Positions 12,538-18,944 of a stretch of 18,944 nt of DNA are shown here, piece after piece; position 1 is the first letter of the stretch, and each line of letters starts with the position of its first letter. Made by a program: the position numbers and the translations under genes. The notes beneath the pieces were generated by a model, which saw only the letters and a list, made by a program, of their open reading frames with translations, was not told the origin of the DNA and did no database searches. The stretch is from an uncultured Eubacteriales bacterium (GTDB taxonomy: Bacteria; Bacillota; Clostridia; Oscillospirales; CAG-272). The stretch lies in NCBI GenBank assembly GCA_934467435.1, contig CAKSLR010000018.1:1-18944 (forward strand), given 5' to 3'.

Positions 12538-14412
12538 ATGACACGTCGGCACAAACGTACCCTGATTCGGATCCTGGCGGCGGCGGTGCTGACCGTTGCG
12601 GCGGCGGTTCTTCACCGTTGCGGTGTCATCTCGGGGTTGGCAGCACCGTTTGACACGATTCTTCTTTATGTTTTGTATCTGATTCCTTACGGCATCGTCG
12701 GTTATGATGTCATTATCGGCGCCGTTAAGAACTTATTCAGCGGCAGATTGTTGGACGAACGTTTTCTGATGATGATTGCCACGGTCGGTGCCTTTGCCCT
12801 CGGCGAAAATCTGGAGGCGGTCGCCGTCATGCTCCTGTATCAGATCGGGGAGTTGTTTCAGAGCATTGCGGTCGGAAAAAGCCGGCGGAATATTGCTTCC
12901 CTCATGGACATCCGTCCGGATACGGCATCGGTCCTGCGGGACGGTGCTTATGTAACGGTTTCACCTGAAGAAGTGGCGGTCGGGGAACTCTTCCGTGTCC
13001 TGCCTGGTGAGAAAATTCCGCTTGACGGTTGTATTGTGGAAGGCGAGAGCGCCATGAATACTGCCGCCCTGACCGGTGAAAGTCTGCCGCAGCCTGTCGG
13101 CATCGGCAGCAAGGTTGTCAGCGGTGCGGTGAACCTGCAAGGGGTGATCACCGTGCGTGCGGAAAGCGAGTACCAAAACAGTACGGTGGCGCGTGTGCTG
13201 AACCTGGTAGAGAACGCCTCCGAGCGCAAAGCGCACATTGAAGGCTTTATCACCCGGTTTGCGCACTGGTACACGCCCTCTGTTGTGGTCGGCGCCATTC
13301 TGCTTGCGTTTATTCCTCCGATTTTTGTCGGCGATATCACGGAGTGGATCGGGCGTGCGCTGGTGTTCCTTGTTGTTTCCTGTCCTTGTGCCCTGGTGAT
13401 TTCTGTGCCGCTTTCGTTTTTCGGCGGAATCGGCGGCGCTTCCCGGCGCGGAATTTTAATCAAAGGGGCAGAGTATATCGAGGTGCTTTCGCATCTGGAT
13501 ACCATGGTGTTTGATAAGACCGGCACGCTCACTCGCGGGGAGTTCTGCGTGGCGGGGGTGTACCCCGAAAACGGGGAGAAAAAAGAACTTCTCTCCCTGG
13601 CAGCCGCGGTGGAGCGGAATTCCCGCCATCCGCTGGCAGCCGCCGTGGTCGCTGCCGTGCAGGATGATGCCGTTTTGCCGGCGGAAAATGTACAGGAATA
13701 CGCCGGCGAGGGAATTGCCGCTATGGTGAACGGCAGGGAGGTTGCCGTTGGTAACGATAAACTCATGCGCCGCTTCGGTGTGACGTTCCGGACGCCGGAG
13801 GCAGGTATCGGAACGCTGCTTTATGTGGCGGCGGACGGTACTTTTCTCGGTGCGCTTTGTCTTGCCGATGAGATCAAACCCGAATGTAAGGCGGCACTTG
13901 CCGACCTGAAAAAATGCGGGGTGCGCCGCACCGTCATGTTGACGGGTGACCGCCGCGCCATCGGGGAAGCGGTTGGAAGAGAAATCGGCGTGGATGAAAC
14001 ACATTGTGAACTTCTGCCGGATGATAAAGTAGGAGAAGTCGAAAAGCTTCTGAAAAATCGCCCGTCGCTTGCTTTCGTCGGAGACGGGATCAATGACGCG
14101 CCCGTACTCTCCCGTGCGGATGTCGGGATTGCGATGGGAGCACTGGGTAGCGATGCCGCGATCGAAGCGGCGGATGTCGTCTTGATGGATGACCGTCTGG
14201 ATCGCCTGCCCGAGGCGGTACGCCTTTCCCGCCGTACCATGCGCATTGTGCGGGAGAATATCGGTTTTGCCCTCGGTGTCAAGGCTGCCGTCCTGATTCT
14301 CAGCGCACTCGGCTTTGCCGATATGTGGATTGCATTGTTTGCCGATGTCGGCGTCATGGTGCTTGCCATTTTGAACGCGATGCGTGCCATGTCGGCGCGG
14401 CAGTTGCGGTAA
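12538..14412 (+). CDS. cadA: P1B-type heavy-metal-transporting ATPase (Zn/Cd/Pb efflux)
   Basis: A 624-residue P-type ATPase that couples ATP hydrolysis to export of soft divalent cations. Motifs: TGES near 178-181 (actuator), CPC at 282-284 in the sixth helix, phosphorylated D326 in DKTGTLT, the SRHPLAAA HP motif, MLTGDRR, and GDGINDAP starting at 515. The last helix has FADVGVMVLAILNAMR; an Asp at this place with CPC is typical of the P1B-2 (ZntA/CadA, Zn/Cd/Pb) group, not the Cu group. The protein starts directly with membrane helices and has no HMA domain. The ATG is preceded by GTGAGGTG. Confidence in substrate class is good, in the exact metal lower; cadA is used here for the class. Confidence 0.93.
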   Translation: MTRRHKRTLIRILAAAVLTVAAAVLHRCGVISGLAAPFDTILLYVLYLIPYGIVGYDVIIGAVKNLFSGRLLDERFLMMIATVGAFALGENLEAVAVMLLYQIGELFQSIAVGKSRRNIASLMDIRPDTASVLRDGAYVTVSPEEVAVGELFRVLPGEKIPLDGCIVEGESAMNTAALTGESLPQPVGIGSKVVSGAVNLQGVITVRAESEYQNSTVARVLNLVENASERKAHIEGFITRFAHWYTPSVVVGAILLAFIPPIFVGDITEWIGRALVFLVVSCPCALVISVPLSFFGGIGGASRRGILIKGAEYIEVLSHLDTMVFDKTGTLTRGEFCVAGVYPENGEKKELLSLAAAVERNSRHPLAAAVVAAVQDDAVLPAENVQEYAGEGIAAMVNGREVAVGNDKLMRRFGVTFRTPEAGIGTLLYVAADGTFLGALCLADEIKPECKAALADLKKCGVRRTVMLTGDRRAIGEAVGREIGVDETHCELLPDDKVGEVEKLLKNRPSLAFVGDGINDAPVLSRADVGIAMGALGSDAAIEAADVVLMDDRLDRLPEAVRLSRRTMRIVRENIGFALGVKAAVLILSALGFADMWIALFADVGVMVLAILNAMRAMSARQLR

Positions 14413-14428
14413 TCCCGGGGGGTACTTT

Positions 14429-15229
14429 ATGCTGGTTTATCTTTTCCTTTTGATGTCTGCGGCCTTGGCCGCACTACTGTGTTTTGGTTTTTCGCTTCTG
14501 TCCCCCTGGTGGCTTGTGCCACTTTTCCTCGGGGCGTTCCTCCTTTTGAATGTCCTCTATCTTTTGTATCTGCTTCTGACGTCGTATCTTTTTGGGTTCG
14601 ATCACCCTTATGAAAAAGACAACCGCTACTGCCGGTTCATGACCCACCTGACGCTGGATTGGCTTCTTCACCTCTTCCGAATCCGTGCCCACGTAACGGG
14701 GATGGAGATTTTGCCGGAGGAACCGTTCGTTCTGGTCGGAAATCATCGTTCGGATTTTGACCCGATTATCACCTTCCGCCTCTTAAAACATCGCAAGACC
14801 GCCTTCATTTCCAAAAAGGAGAATATGCGGATTCCGATTGCCGGGCGGTATATCTATCAGATCGGTTTTCTGCCGCTTGACCGCGATAATCCGCTGCGTG
14901 CGATGCGCACCATCAAAGAGGGGGCACGGCTGGTGCGGGAAGAGAACATGATTATGGGCATTTATCCCGAGGGGACTCGTTCTAAGACGGAGGAGATGTT
15001 ACCGTTCAAAGAAGGGGCGTTCCTGCTTGCCAAAAAGGCGGAGGCGCCGATCGTCGTGATGGCTCTTCGCGGAACCGGGGATATTTCCCGTAACATCCCG
15101 CTGCGTTCTACCAGGGTCAGCGGCGCGTTCCTGCGTGTCATCCCGAAGGAAACGGTTGCCTCGACATCGATAGAGGAACTTTCCGCCATGGCGCGGGAAA
15201 CGCTTACCGCCTATCTGCAGGCGCCGTAA
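14429..15229 (+). CDS. plsC: 1-acyl-sn-glycerol-3-phosphate acyltransferase (PlsC family)
   Basis: A 266-residue LPLAT-family enzyme that transfers an acyl group to lysophosphatidic acid, forming phosphatidic acid at the membrane. The N-terminus has two hydrophobic helices (about 1-17 and 22-50). The catalytic HX4D motif is H106-R-S-D-F-D111 in VGNHRSDFDP. Later motifs are FLPLDRDNPLRAMRT and the substrate-binding YPEGTRSK. The ATG at 14429 follows GGGGGG with good spacing and lies 17 bp after the ATPase stop; an in-frame ATG at 14384 is inside the ATPase gene. It may be transcribed with the metal operon although it is not obviously part of metal resistance; no separate promoter is visible. 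Confidence 0.92.
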   Translation: MLVYLFLLMSAALAALLCFGFSLLSPWWLVPLFLGAFLLLNVLYLLYLLLTSYLFGFDHPYEKDNRYCRFMTHLTLDWLLHLFRIRAHVTGMEILPEEPFVLVGNHRSDFDPIITFRLLKHRKTAFISKKENMRIPIAGRYIYQIGFLPLDRDNPLRAMRTIKEGARLVREENMIMGIYPEGTRSKTEEMLPFKEGAFLLAKKAEAPIVVMALRGTGDISRNIPLRSTRVSGAFLRVIPKETVASTSIEELSAMARETLTAYLQAP

Positions 15230-15324
15230 AGAAAAAGCCGGTCATCCCGGCTTTTTCTTTTTGTATACCGAAAACCACGCGATAGTCGCGTGGTTGAAAA
15301 GAGGTTAAGCATTCGGATTTTCAT
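15211..15324 (-). CDS. possible minus-strand mini-ORF (37 aa)
   Basis: On the minus strand an ATG at 15324 follows a textbook AAGGAGG 7 bp upstream and opens a 37-codon ORF with the start MKIRMLNLFSTTRLSRG, rich in Arg and Lys. It ends at TAG 15211-15213, overlapping the plsC 3' end by 19 bp. Its codons also carry a perfect 10-bp hairpin (15273-15295), and its last third runs through the plsC terminator hairpin, which is bidirectional. A 19-bp dyad lies just upstream (15351-15369). It could be a leader peptide, a small regulatory RNA or the remnant of a mobile element end. No clean promoter with correct spacing is visible, so the call is weak. Confidence 0.25.
   Translation of the reverse strand: MKIRMLNLFSTTRLSRGFRYTKRKSRDDRLFLYGACR
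15232..15262 (+). terminator. intrinsic terminator after plsC (bidirectional)
   Basis: AAAAAGCCGG (15232-15241) pairs perfectly with CCGGCTTTTT (15247-15256) across a 5-nt loop, followed by CTTTTT. The A-run on the 5' side makes it work also for minus-strand transcription. It closes the metal-efflux/plsC operon. Confidence 0.92.
15273..15295. repeat. perfect 10-bp hairpin with 3-nt loop
   Basis: AACCACGCGA, TAG, TCGCGTGGTT form a perfect inverted repeat just after the plsC terminator. There is no T-run on the plus strand directly after it. Such compact G/C-rich stems occur in subterminal ends of IS200/IS605-type elements and in small mobile repeats, but no element boundaries or transposase are visible. 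Confidence 0.6.
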
Positions 15325-15350
15325 GGCAATGCCTCCTTGATTTTTTCGCC

Positions 15351-15369
15351 TTTATTATCGTATAATAAA
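15351..15369. promoter_or_regulatory. 19-bp operator-like dyad
   Basis: TTTATTAT, CGT, ATAATAAA is a perfect 8-bp dyad around 3 bases. It is A/T-rich, contains -10-like hexamers on both strands (TATAAT at 15361-15366 on plus, TATTAT on minus) and lies 27 bp upstream of the possible minus-strand ATG at 15324. It may be a repressor site or simply an A/T-rich promoter region. No matching -35 box at 16-18 bp was found on either strand. Confidence 0.35.
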
Positions 15370-15484
15370 CACAGCAAGTCGGTTGAATTTTCAACAAAAG
15401 AGGATGATGTGAAAGATTTTTTGTCCGTGCTTCGTTCTTCCCGTCTTTTTTCGGTGTTTCCGAAAAGGAACTTTTGCGCTGACC

Positions 15485-15513
15485 TTGCAATTTGGTACAA
15501 AATATGATATACT
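15485..15513 (+). promoter_or_regulatory. sigma-A promoter of the ECF transporter operon
   Basis: TTGCAA at 15485-15490 and TATACT at 15508-15513 are 17 bp apart, predicting a start near 15519-15521 and a leader of about 200 nt before ecfT. Between the dyad at 15369 and this promoter (15370-15484) I see only a small 7-bp hairpin, TTTTCGG/CCGAAAA near 15450-15470, and no supported gene. Confidence 0.8.
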
Positions 15514-15518
15514 GTGCG

Positions 15519-15657
15519 TACAACTGCATAAAGAGAAGATACGGTGATTTGAAAAGTTGTAGGCTGCGTGTAAAATTTCGGTTCGAATCCGAAGCAACCG
15601 CCATTCCTGTGTTTTGATGTTGGTTTGCAGGGGGTATTCTTGCTGCGGATCGGCGGT
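15519..15657 (+). ncRNA. structured leader RNA, candidate riboswitch for the ECF operon
   Basis: Several helices can be drawn. TACAACT (15519-15525) pairs with AGTTGTA (15555-15561). TTCGG (15577-15581) and CCGAA (15589-15593) close a 7-nt loop TTCGAAT. ACCGCC (15597-15602) pairs at long range with GGCGGT (15652-15657). The TTCGAAT hairpin plus the following C-A-A-CCGCCA resembles P5/L5 and the CCCGCCACTGT part of cobalamin riboswitches (loop TGCGAAT in some members), but the GGGAA element and a good B12 box are missing. It also looks like a tRNA T-arm, but no cloverleaf fits. An antiterminator and terminator follow, so ligand-controlled attenuation is likely; the ligand is not established. 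Confidence 0.5.
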
Positions 15658-15669
15658 CGATGCCTCTGC
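15627..15669 (+). promoter_or_regulatory. predicted antiterminator pairing
   Basis: GCAGGGG at 15627-15633 can pair with CCTCTGC at 15663-15669 (7 pairs, one G-T). The right strand is also part of the 5' arm of the terminator at 15661-15697, so the two structures exclude each other, as expected for a transcriptional switch. Confidence 0.55.
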
Positions 15670-15697
15670 CTTCTCTTGGAGGGCAGGGGCATTTTCT
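15661..15697 (+). terminator. intrinsic terminator in the ECF operon leader
   Basis: TGCCTCTGCCTTC (15661-15673) pairs with GAGGGCAGGGGCA (15679-15691) over 13 positions, two of them G-T, around a 5-nt loop, followed by TTTTCT. It lies 20 bp before the ecfT start, the position of an attenuator. Confidence 0.75.
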
Positions 15698-15717
15698 ATG
15701 TGCGGAGAGGGGGGAGA

Positions 15718-16596
15718 ATGGTGTTGACTGAGCGACACCCGGCGGTGTTATTTGCCTATTTTACCGCCATACCGCTGGTAATGATGTTTTCCTCTAACCC
15801 CATCTTTCCGATGACGGCGTTGCTTGGCGGATTTTTACTCTCGATTCTGTTGCGGCGCAACGAGAAAATGTATCGTTCCGTTCTGTTTTATCTCGGGGTA
15901 TTTCTGCTGGTCACAATCACCAATCCGCTTTTTTCCCATGAGGGGGAGACAGTGCTTTTTTTCTTCCTCGGCGTGTCTTTCACGTGGGAGGCGTTGCTAT
16001 ATGGGGCGTCGCTTTCCTGTGTAATGATTGGCGTTCTGATTTGGTGCCGATGTTATACGGTGGTCATGACGAGCGAACGGTTCCTCTATCTGTTTGGCAG
16101 TGTGGTTCCCAAAACCGCACTGGTGCTTTCTATGACCTTTCGTCTGATACCGCTGTTTTTGCGGCGCCTGCAGGGAGTCAGCCACGCGCAAAAAACAATG
16201 GGGATGTATGCGGTGCGTGGTTTTCGGGCGAGAGTAAAGTGCGCCGGTCGGATTTTTTCTGCGGTGATAGCACTGTCGCTGGATCGTGCCATGGACACGG
16301 CAGCCTCTATGCGGGCCCGCGGCTACGGCAGCGGAAAAAGAAGTCTATACACAAGGTTTCGCTTTCGCGTAGGGGACGGGCTTTCTTTGCTGCTACTATT
16401 TTTTCTGCTGGGGGTCATTTTCGTTTCCGGCGCAACCGATGTCGTCTCGTTTTCTTACTATCCACGCATTACCGCGCTGCCACATACACCGTCGGCAATC
16501 TTTACTTATGCTGCATTTGCGGTGTTGTCCTTTGCACCCTTTTGTATGGAAATCCGGGAGGTGATCCGATGGAAATTTTACAGGTCAAAAATCTGA
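15718..16596 (+). CDS. ecfT: ECF transporter transmembrane (T) component
   Basis: A 292-residue membrane protein of the EcfT/CbiQ family, the scaffold that links the ATPases to the substrate-binding S component and tilts it during vitamin uptake. Several hydrophobic segments fill the first 120 residues; then comes the cytoplasmic helical region with FRLIPLFLRRLQGV and the signature SMRARGYGSG, containing the Ala-Arg-Gly coupling motif that contacts the ATPase grooves; the C-terminus has further helices. The start could be ATG 15718, GTG 15721 or TTG 15724, all behind GAGGGGGGA; ATG is chosen, although GTG has better spacing. The last 28 bp overlap ecfA. A structured leader with a terminator precedes it. 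Confidence 0.9.
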   Translation: MVLTERHPAVLFAYFTAIPLVMMFSSNPIFPMTALLGGFLLSILLRRNEKMYRSVLFYLGVFLLVTITNPLFSHEGETVLFFFLGVSFTWEALLYGASLSCVMIGVLIWCRCYTVVMTSERFLYLFGSVVPKTALVLSMTFRLIPLFLRRLQGVSHAQKTMGMYAVRGFRARVKCAGRIFSAVIALSLDRAMDTAASMRARGYGSGKRSLYTRFRFRVGDGLSLLLLFFLLGVIFVSGATDVVSFSYYPRITALPHTPSAIFTYAAFAVLSFAPFCMEIREVIRWKFYRSKI

Positions 16597-18215
16597 GTTT
16601 CCGGTACCCGAACGCAGCGTGGACTGCGGTTACGAGCGTCGATTTCTCGATGGAAGCTGGGGAATTTGCCGTGCTATGCGGGGCATCCGGGTGCGGAAAA
16701 ACCACATTGCTGCGCCTGCTCAAACCGGAACTGGCACCACAGGGGGAAAAAAGCGGGGAAGTGATATACGGTTTTTCGGGAAACAGCGCATCGCGGATTG
16801 GTTTTGTCGGCCAAAACCCGGATGAGCAGATTGTGACCGACCGCGTGTGGCATGAGCTTGCCTTCGGCCTGGAAAATATGGGGTTGCCTGCCGATGTCAT
16901 TCGTCGGCGCGTTGGGGAAATGGCAAGTTATTTCGGGATTCAGACTTGGTTTCACCAAAAGACAGATGACCTTTCCGGCGGACAGAAACAACTTCTGAAT
17001 TTGGCTTCTGTGATGGTCATGCAGCCTGATATTCTGCTGCTGGATGAGCCGACGTCACAATTGGATCCCATCGCTGCTGCAGATTTTGTTGCTACTTTGC
17101 GAAAATTGAACCAAGAGTTCGGGCTGACCGTTTTACTCGTGGAGCATCGGCTAGAGGAGGTTCTTTCCCTCTCGGATCGTGTGCTGCTGATGGAGCGGGG
17201 AACACTTCGTTTTTGCGGCGTTCCGGCAGACCTGCCAAAGTATATTTTGCCGAATTCTTCGATTTCAGCAGCCCTTCCGATTGCCACTCGTGTTTTTTGC
17301 ACCATGGGTATGACGGGAACGTGCCCTCTGACGGTGCGGGAAGGGAAAAAACTGCTGAAAAACCGGTTCGCCCCGCAGCCGACCATGTTTTCTGCTGCGT
17401 CCGATGCGGAAAAACACAGGACGGTTGCTTTGGAGGTGCGTCAAGTATGGTTTCGGTATGAAAAAGATCTGCCGGATGTTTTGCACGGAATTTCTTTTTC
17501 GGCGTTTCCGGGGGAGTTGTTTGCGTTGCTCGGCGGTAACGGGAGCGGTAAGACCACGGCGCTTCACGTGATCAGCGGTCTTTTGTCTGCGTACCGTGGA
17601 GATATCCTGTTTTTCGGCAAGTCAATTCGTCATTTTCGCGGCAACGCGCTCTATCGCGGTACCCTGTCTCTTTTACCGCAGAACCCGCAGGAAGTGTTTT
17701 CGTCAGATACCGTGCGTGCTGACCTTTGGGATATTCTTGCCGTGGCGGAAGTAGGGGATGCCGAGAAGGAAACGACACTTGACGCAATGGCAAAGAAATT
17801 CGGCATTTACGACCTGCTTGACCGGCATCCGCTGGATCTGAGCGGAGGGGAGCAGCAAAAATGTGCTCTTGCCAAGGTGTTGCTGACCAAACCGCGCGTT
17901 CTCCTGCTCGACGAGCCGACCAAGGGGCTGGATGCCGATGCTAAACGTATGCTAGGGGGGCTTTTGCGGAATTTGGCAGCAGAAGGCATGACGATTCTTT
18001 GCGTGACGCACGATCTGGATTTCGCCGCGGAGAACGCAGACCGTTGCGCGCTCTTGTTTGACGGCGAAATTCTTTCCTGCGCCGCGCCGCGTGCCTTTTT
18101 TTCCGGGAACGCATTCTATACCACACCGGCAAACCGCATGATACGGGGACTTTGCCCCGATGCCGTGACCTATGAAGATATTCTTGAATTTTGCAAAAAC
18201 GGAGAAACACTGTGA
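16569..18215 (+). CDS. ecfA: ECF transporter ATPase, two ABC domains fused
   Basis: A 548-residue protein with two complete ABC ATPase domains, equivalent to EcfA1 and EcfA2 joined in one chain. Domain 1: Walker A GASGCGKTT (K44), signature LSGGQKQLLNLA, Walker B ILLLDEPTSQLD, then the H-loop LLVEHRLEE. Domain 2: Walker A GGNGSGKTT (K328), signature LSGGEQQKCALAKVLL, Walker B VLLLDEPTKGLDAD, then CVTHDLDF. Both sites look catalytically intact. The ATG at 16569 follows GGGAGGTG and is correct; the same frame is open for 585 bp upstream through ecfT, which is taken as chance. Fused A-A units with a dedicated T and S in one operon indicate a group I (dedicated) ECF importer. Confidence 0.95.
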   Translation: MEILQVKNLSFRYPNAAWTAVTSVDFSMEAGEFAVLCGASGCGKTTLLRLLKPELAPQGEKSGEVIYGFSGNSASRIGFVGQNPDEQIVTDRVWHELAFGLENMGLPADVIRRRVGEMASYFGIQTWFHQKTDDLSGGQKQLLNLASVMVMQPDILLLDEPTSQLDPIAAADFVATLRKLNQEFGLTVLLVEHRLEEVLSLSDRVLLMERGTLRFCGVPADLPKYILPNSSISAALPIATRVFCTMGMTGTCPLTVREGKKLLKNRFAPQPTMFSAASDAEKHRTVALEVRQVWFRYEKDLPDVLHGISFSAFPGELFALLGGNGSGKTTALHVISGLLSAYRGDILFFGKSIRHFRGNALYRGTLSLLPQNPQEVFSSDTVRADLWDILAVAEVGDAEKETTLDAMAKKFGIYDLLDRHPLDLSGGEQQKCALAKVLLTKPRVLLLDEPTKGLDADAKRMLGGLLRNLAAEGMTILCVTHDLDFAAENADRCALLFDGEILSCAAPRAFFSGNAFYTTPANRMIRGLCPDAVTYEDILEFCKNGETL

Positions 18216-18886
18216 AAAAAGTATTTTCCTATCTGATTCTTTGTGTGTTGATACCATCTGTCGTTGTTCTCGGCGCTGCCGCGTTTCAAAACAAACAAAC
18301 CGCGTGGATTTCGCTTTGCGTGGCAGTTCTGTCTGTTCTGCCGTTCTTTTTCTTCTTTGAATGGAAGAAAAGCGATGCCGGACGGCTGGTTTTGATCGCG
18401 GCAATGACCGCACTTTCCGTTGTGGGGCGGATTGCGTTCTCCCCACTCCCCGGGTTCAAGCCGGTTGCGGCAGTGGTTATTCTCACAGGCATGTATTTCG
18501 GAAGCGAAGCAGGTTTTATGACCGGAGCCCTTTCTGCCGTGATTTCCAACTTTTATTTCGGACAGGGGCCGTGGACGCCGTTTCAGATGCTGAGTTGGGG
18601 TATTTTGGGCTTTCTTGCCGGCATCATTGCCGTTTGGCTGCAAAAAAGTAAAATTACCCTGATGGTTTACGCCATCCTGTCCGGGATTCTGTACTCCTTC
18701 TTAATGGATGTTTATACGGTTTTGCAGATGGACGGATATTTCAACTTCTACCGCTACCTCGGGGCTTTGGCTTCCGCTGCACCGTTTACCGCGGTTTATG
18801 CGGTTTCCAACCTGATTTTTCTTTTGTTGTTTGCCGGTCCGATCGGAAAGATTCTGAAACGTATTCAGACCAAATATATGCTTTGA
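18212..18886 (+). CDS. ECF transporter S component, probably vitamin (cobalamin-type?)
   Basis: A 224-residue membrane protein with about eight hydrophobic segments: two N-terminal helices, then the usual six-helix S-component core. Conserved-looking features are GRIAFSPLPGFKPVAAVVI, YFGSEAGFMTGALSA, and NFYFGQGPWTPFQMLSWG. The FGQGPWTP-type loop recalls the CbrT-like cobalamin S proteins and the general ECF S family; this is from memory of the family and was not searched. A GTG start at 18212, overlapping the ecfA stop and preceded by GGAG at 18201-18204, is preferred; ATG 18191 has no ribosome binding site. It is the last gene before a terminator, so the operon is T-A-S. Identity as an S component is firm, the substrate is not. 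Confidence 0.85.
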   Translation: MKKVFSYLILCVLIPSVVVLGAAAFQNKQTAWISLCVAVLSVLPFFFFFEWKKSDAGRLVLIAAMTALSVVGRIAFSPLPGFKPVAAVVILTGMYFGSEAGFMTGALSAVISNFYFGQGPWTPFQMLSWGILGFLAGIIAVWLQKSKITLMVYAILSGILYSFLMDVYTVLQMDGYFNFYRYLGALASAAPFTAVYAVSNLIFLLLFAGPIGKILKRIQTKYML

Positions 18887-18914
18887 AAGAGCGCCCTTAC
18901 CGGGGGCTCTTTTT
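18886..18914 (+). terminator. intrinsic terminator of the ECF operon
   Basis: AAAGAGCGCCC (18886-18896) pairs with GGGGGCTCTTT (18902-18912) with one internal G-G mismatch, followed by TT and further pyrimidines. It overlaps the last base of the S-component stop. The final 30 bases of the window show nothing recognisable. Confidence 0.85.
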
Positions 18915-18944
18915 CTCTCTGGCGATAACAGGGGTGTGCAAACA

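Noticed and set aside
15408..15509. 32-codon plus-strand ORF with a GTG start near 15410 before the ECF promoter
   Set aside because: It has a weak ribosome binding site, no promoter at proper spacing, and its end runs through the -35 and -10 boxes of the ECF promoter.
15542..15603. complete tRNA gene
   Set aside because: Only the T-arm and a CCA-like end fit. The distance to a possible 5' acceptor strand is about 60 nt, only four acceptor pairs match, and no D-arm or anticodon arm can be drawn.
15984..16568. 195-codon upstream extension of the ecfA frame
   Set aside because: It runs through ecfT in another frame, has a Cys/Gly/Arg-rich composition unlike an ABC protein, and the ATG at 16569 has a strong ribosome binding site and starts exactly at the ABC domain.

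Overview
The window looks like chromosomal DNA of a moderately GC-rich, endospore-forming member of the Clostridia (Ruminococcaceae/Oscillospiraceae-like). The evidence is a sporulation cluster resembling B. subtilis yabM-yabN-yabO-yabP-yabQ, strong AGGAGG-type ribosome binding sites, an S-box (SAM-I) riboswitch before metK, the pair recD2-comF, and an ECF-type vitamin transporter. All clear protein genes lie on the + strand and most overlap or nearly touch, so they form a few operons. I see no rRNA, complete tRNA, CRISPR array, prophage or intact insertion sequence.

Layout. (1) 43-4083: a SpoVB/MurJ-type flippase, MazG, HU with its own sigma-A promoter, the RQC factor RqcP, then YabP and YabQ behind a close match to a sigma-E promoter. 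(2) 4114-5497: promoter, SAM-I riboswitch with terminator, metK. (3) 5554-8869: a 106-aa membrane-anchored protein of unknown function, RecD2 helicase and ComF. (4) 8894-11877: promoter, a divergent MreB-like actin, a 33-residue membrane peptide, nicotinate phosphoribosyltransferase, a small lipoprotein and a strong terminator. (5) 11897-15262: promoter, an ArsR-type metal sensor carrying both the alpha-3 Cys and alpha-5 His/Asp metal sites, a free-standing HMA domain, a P1B-type Zn/Cd/Pb ATPase without its own HMA domain, a 1-acyl-glycerol-3-phosphate acyltransferase and a terminator. (6) 15263-15717: a gene-poor 455-bp interval with a possible minus-strand mini-gene, a perfect 8-bp dyad, and a promoter followed by a highly structured ~200-nt leader. 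(7) 15718-18886: EcfT, a fused two-domain EcfA and an S component, then a terminator.

The item most worth pursuing is the leader of the ECF operon (15519-15717). It has mutually exclusive terminator and antiterminator pairings, a T-arm-like hairpin and a long-range helix. It partly resembles the P5/L5 part of cobalamin riboswitches but does not fit that consensus well, so it is either a very divergent cobalamin riboswitch or an undescribed one. The S component has the sequence flavour of cobalamin-type (CbrT-like) ECF S proteins, an assignment made from memory of the family and not from a search. Other points of interest are the sigma-E promoter inside the yab cluster, the absence of divIC after yabQ, the MreB-like protein with a degraded phosphate loop, and the split HMA/ATPase metal-efflux operon.
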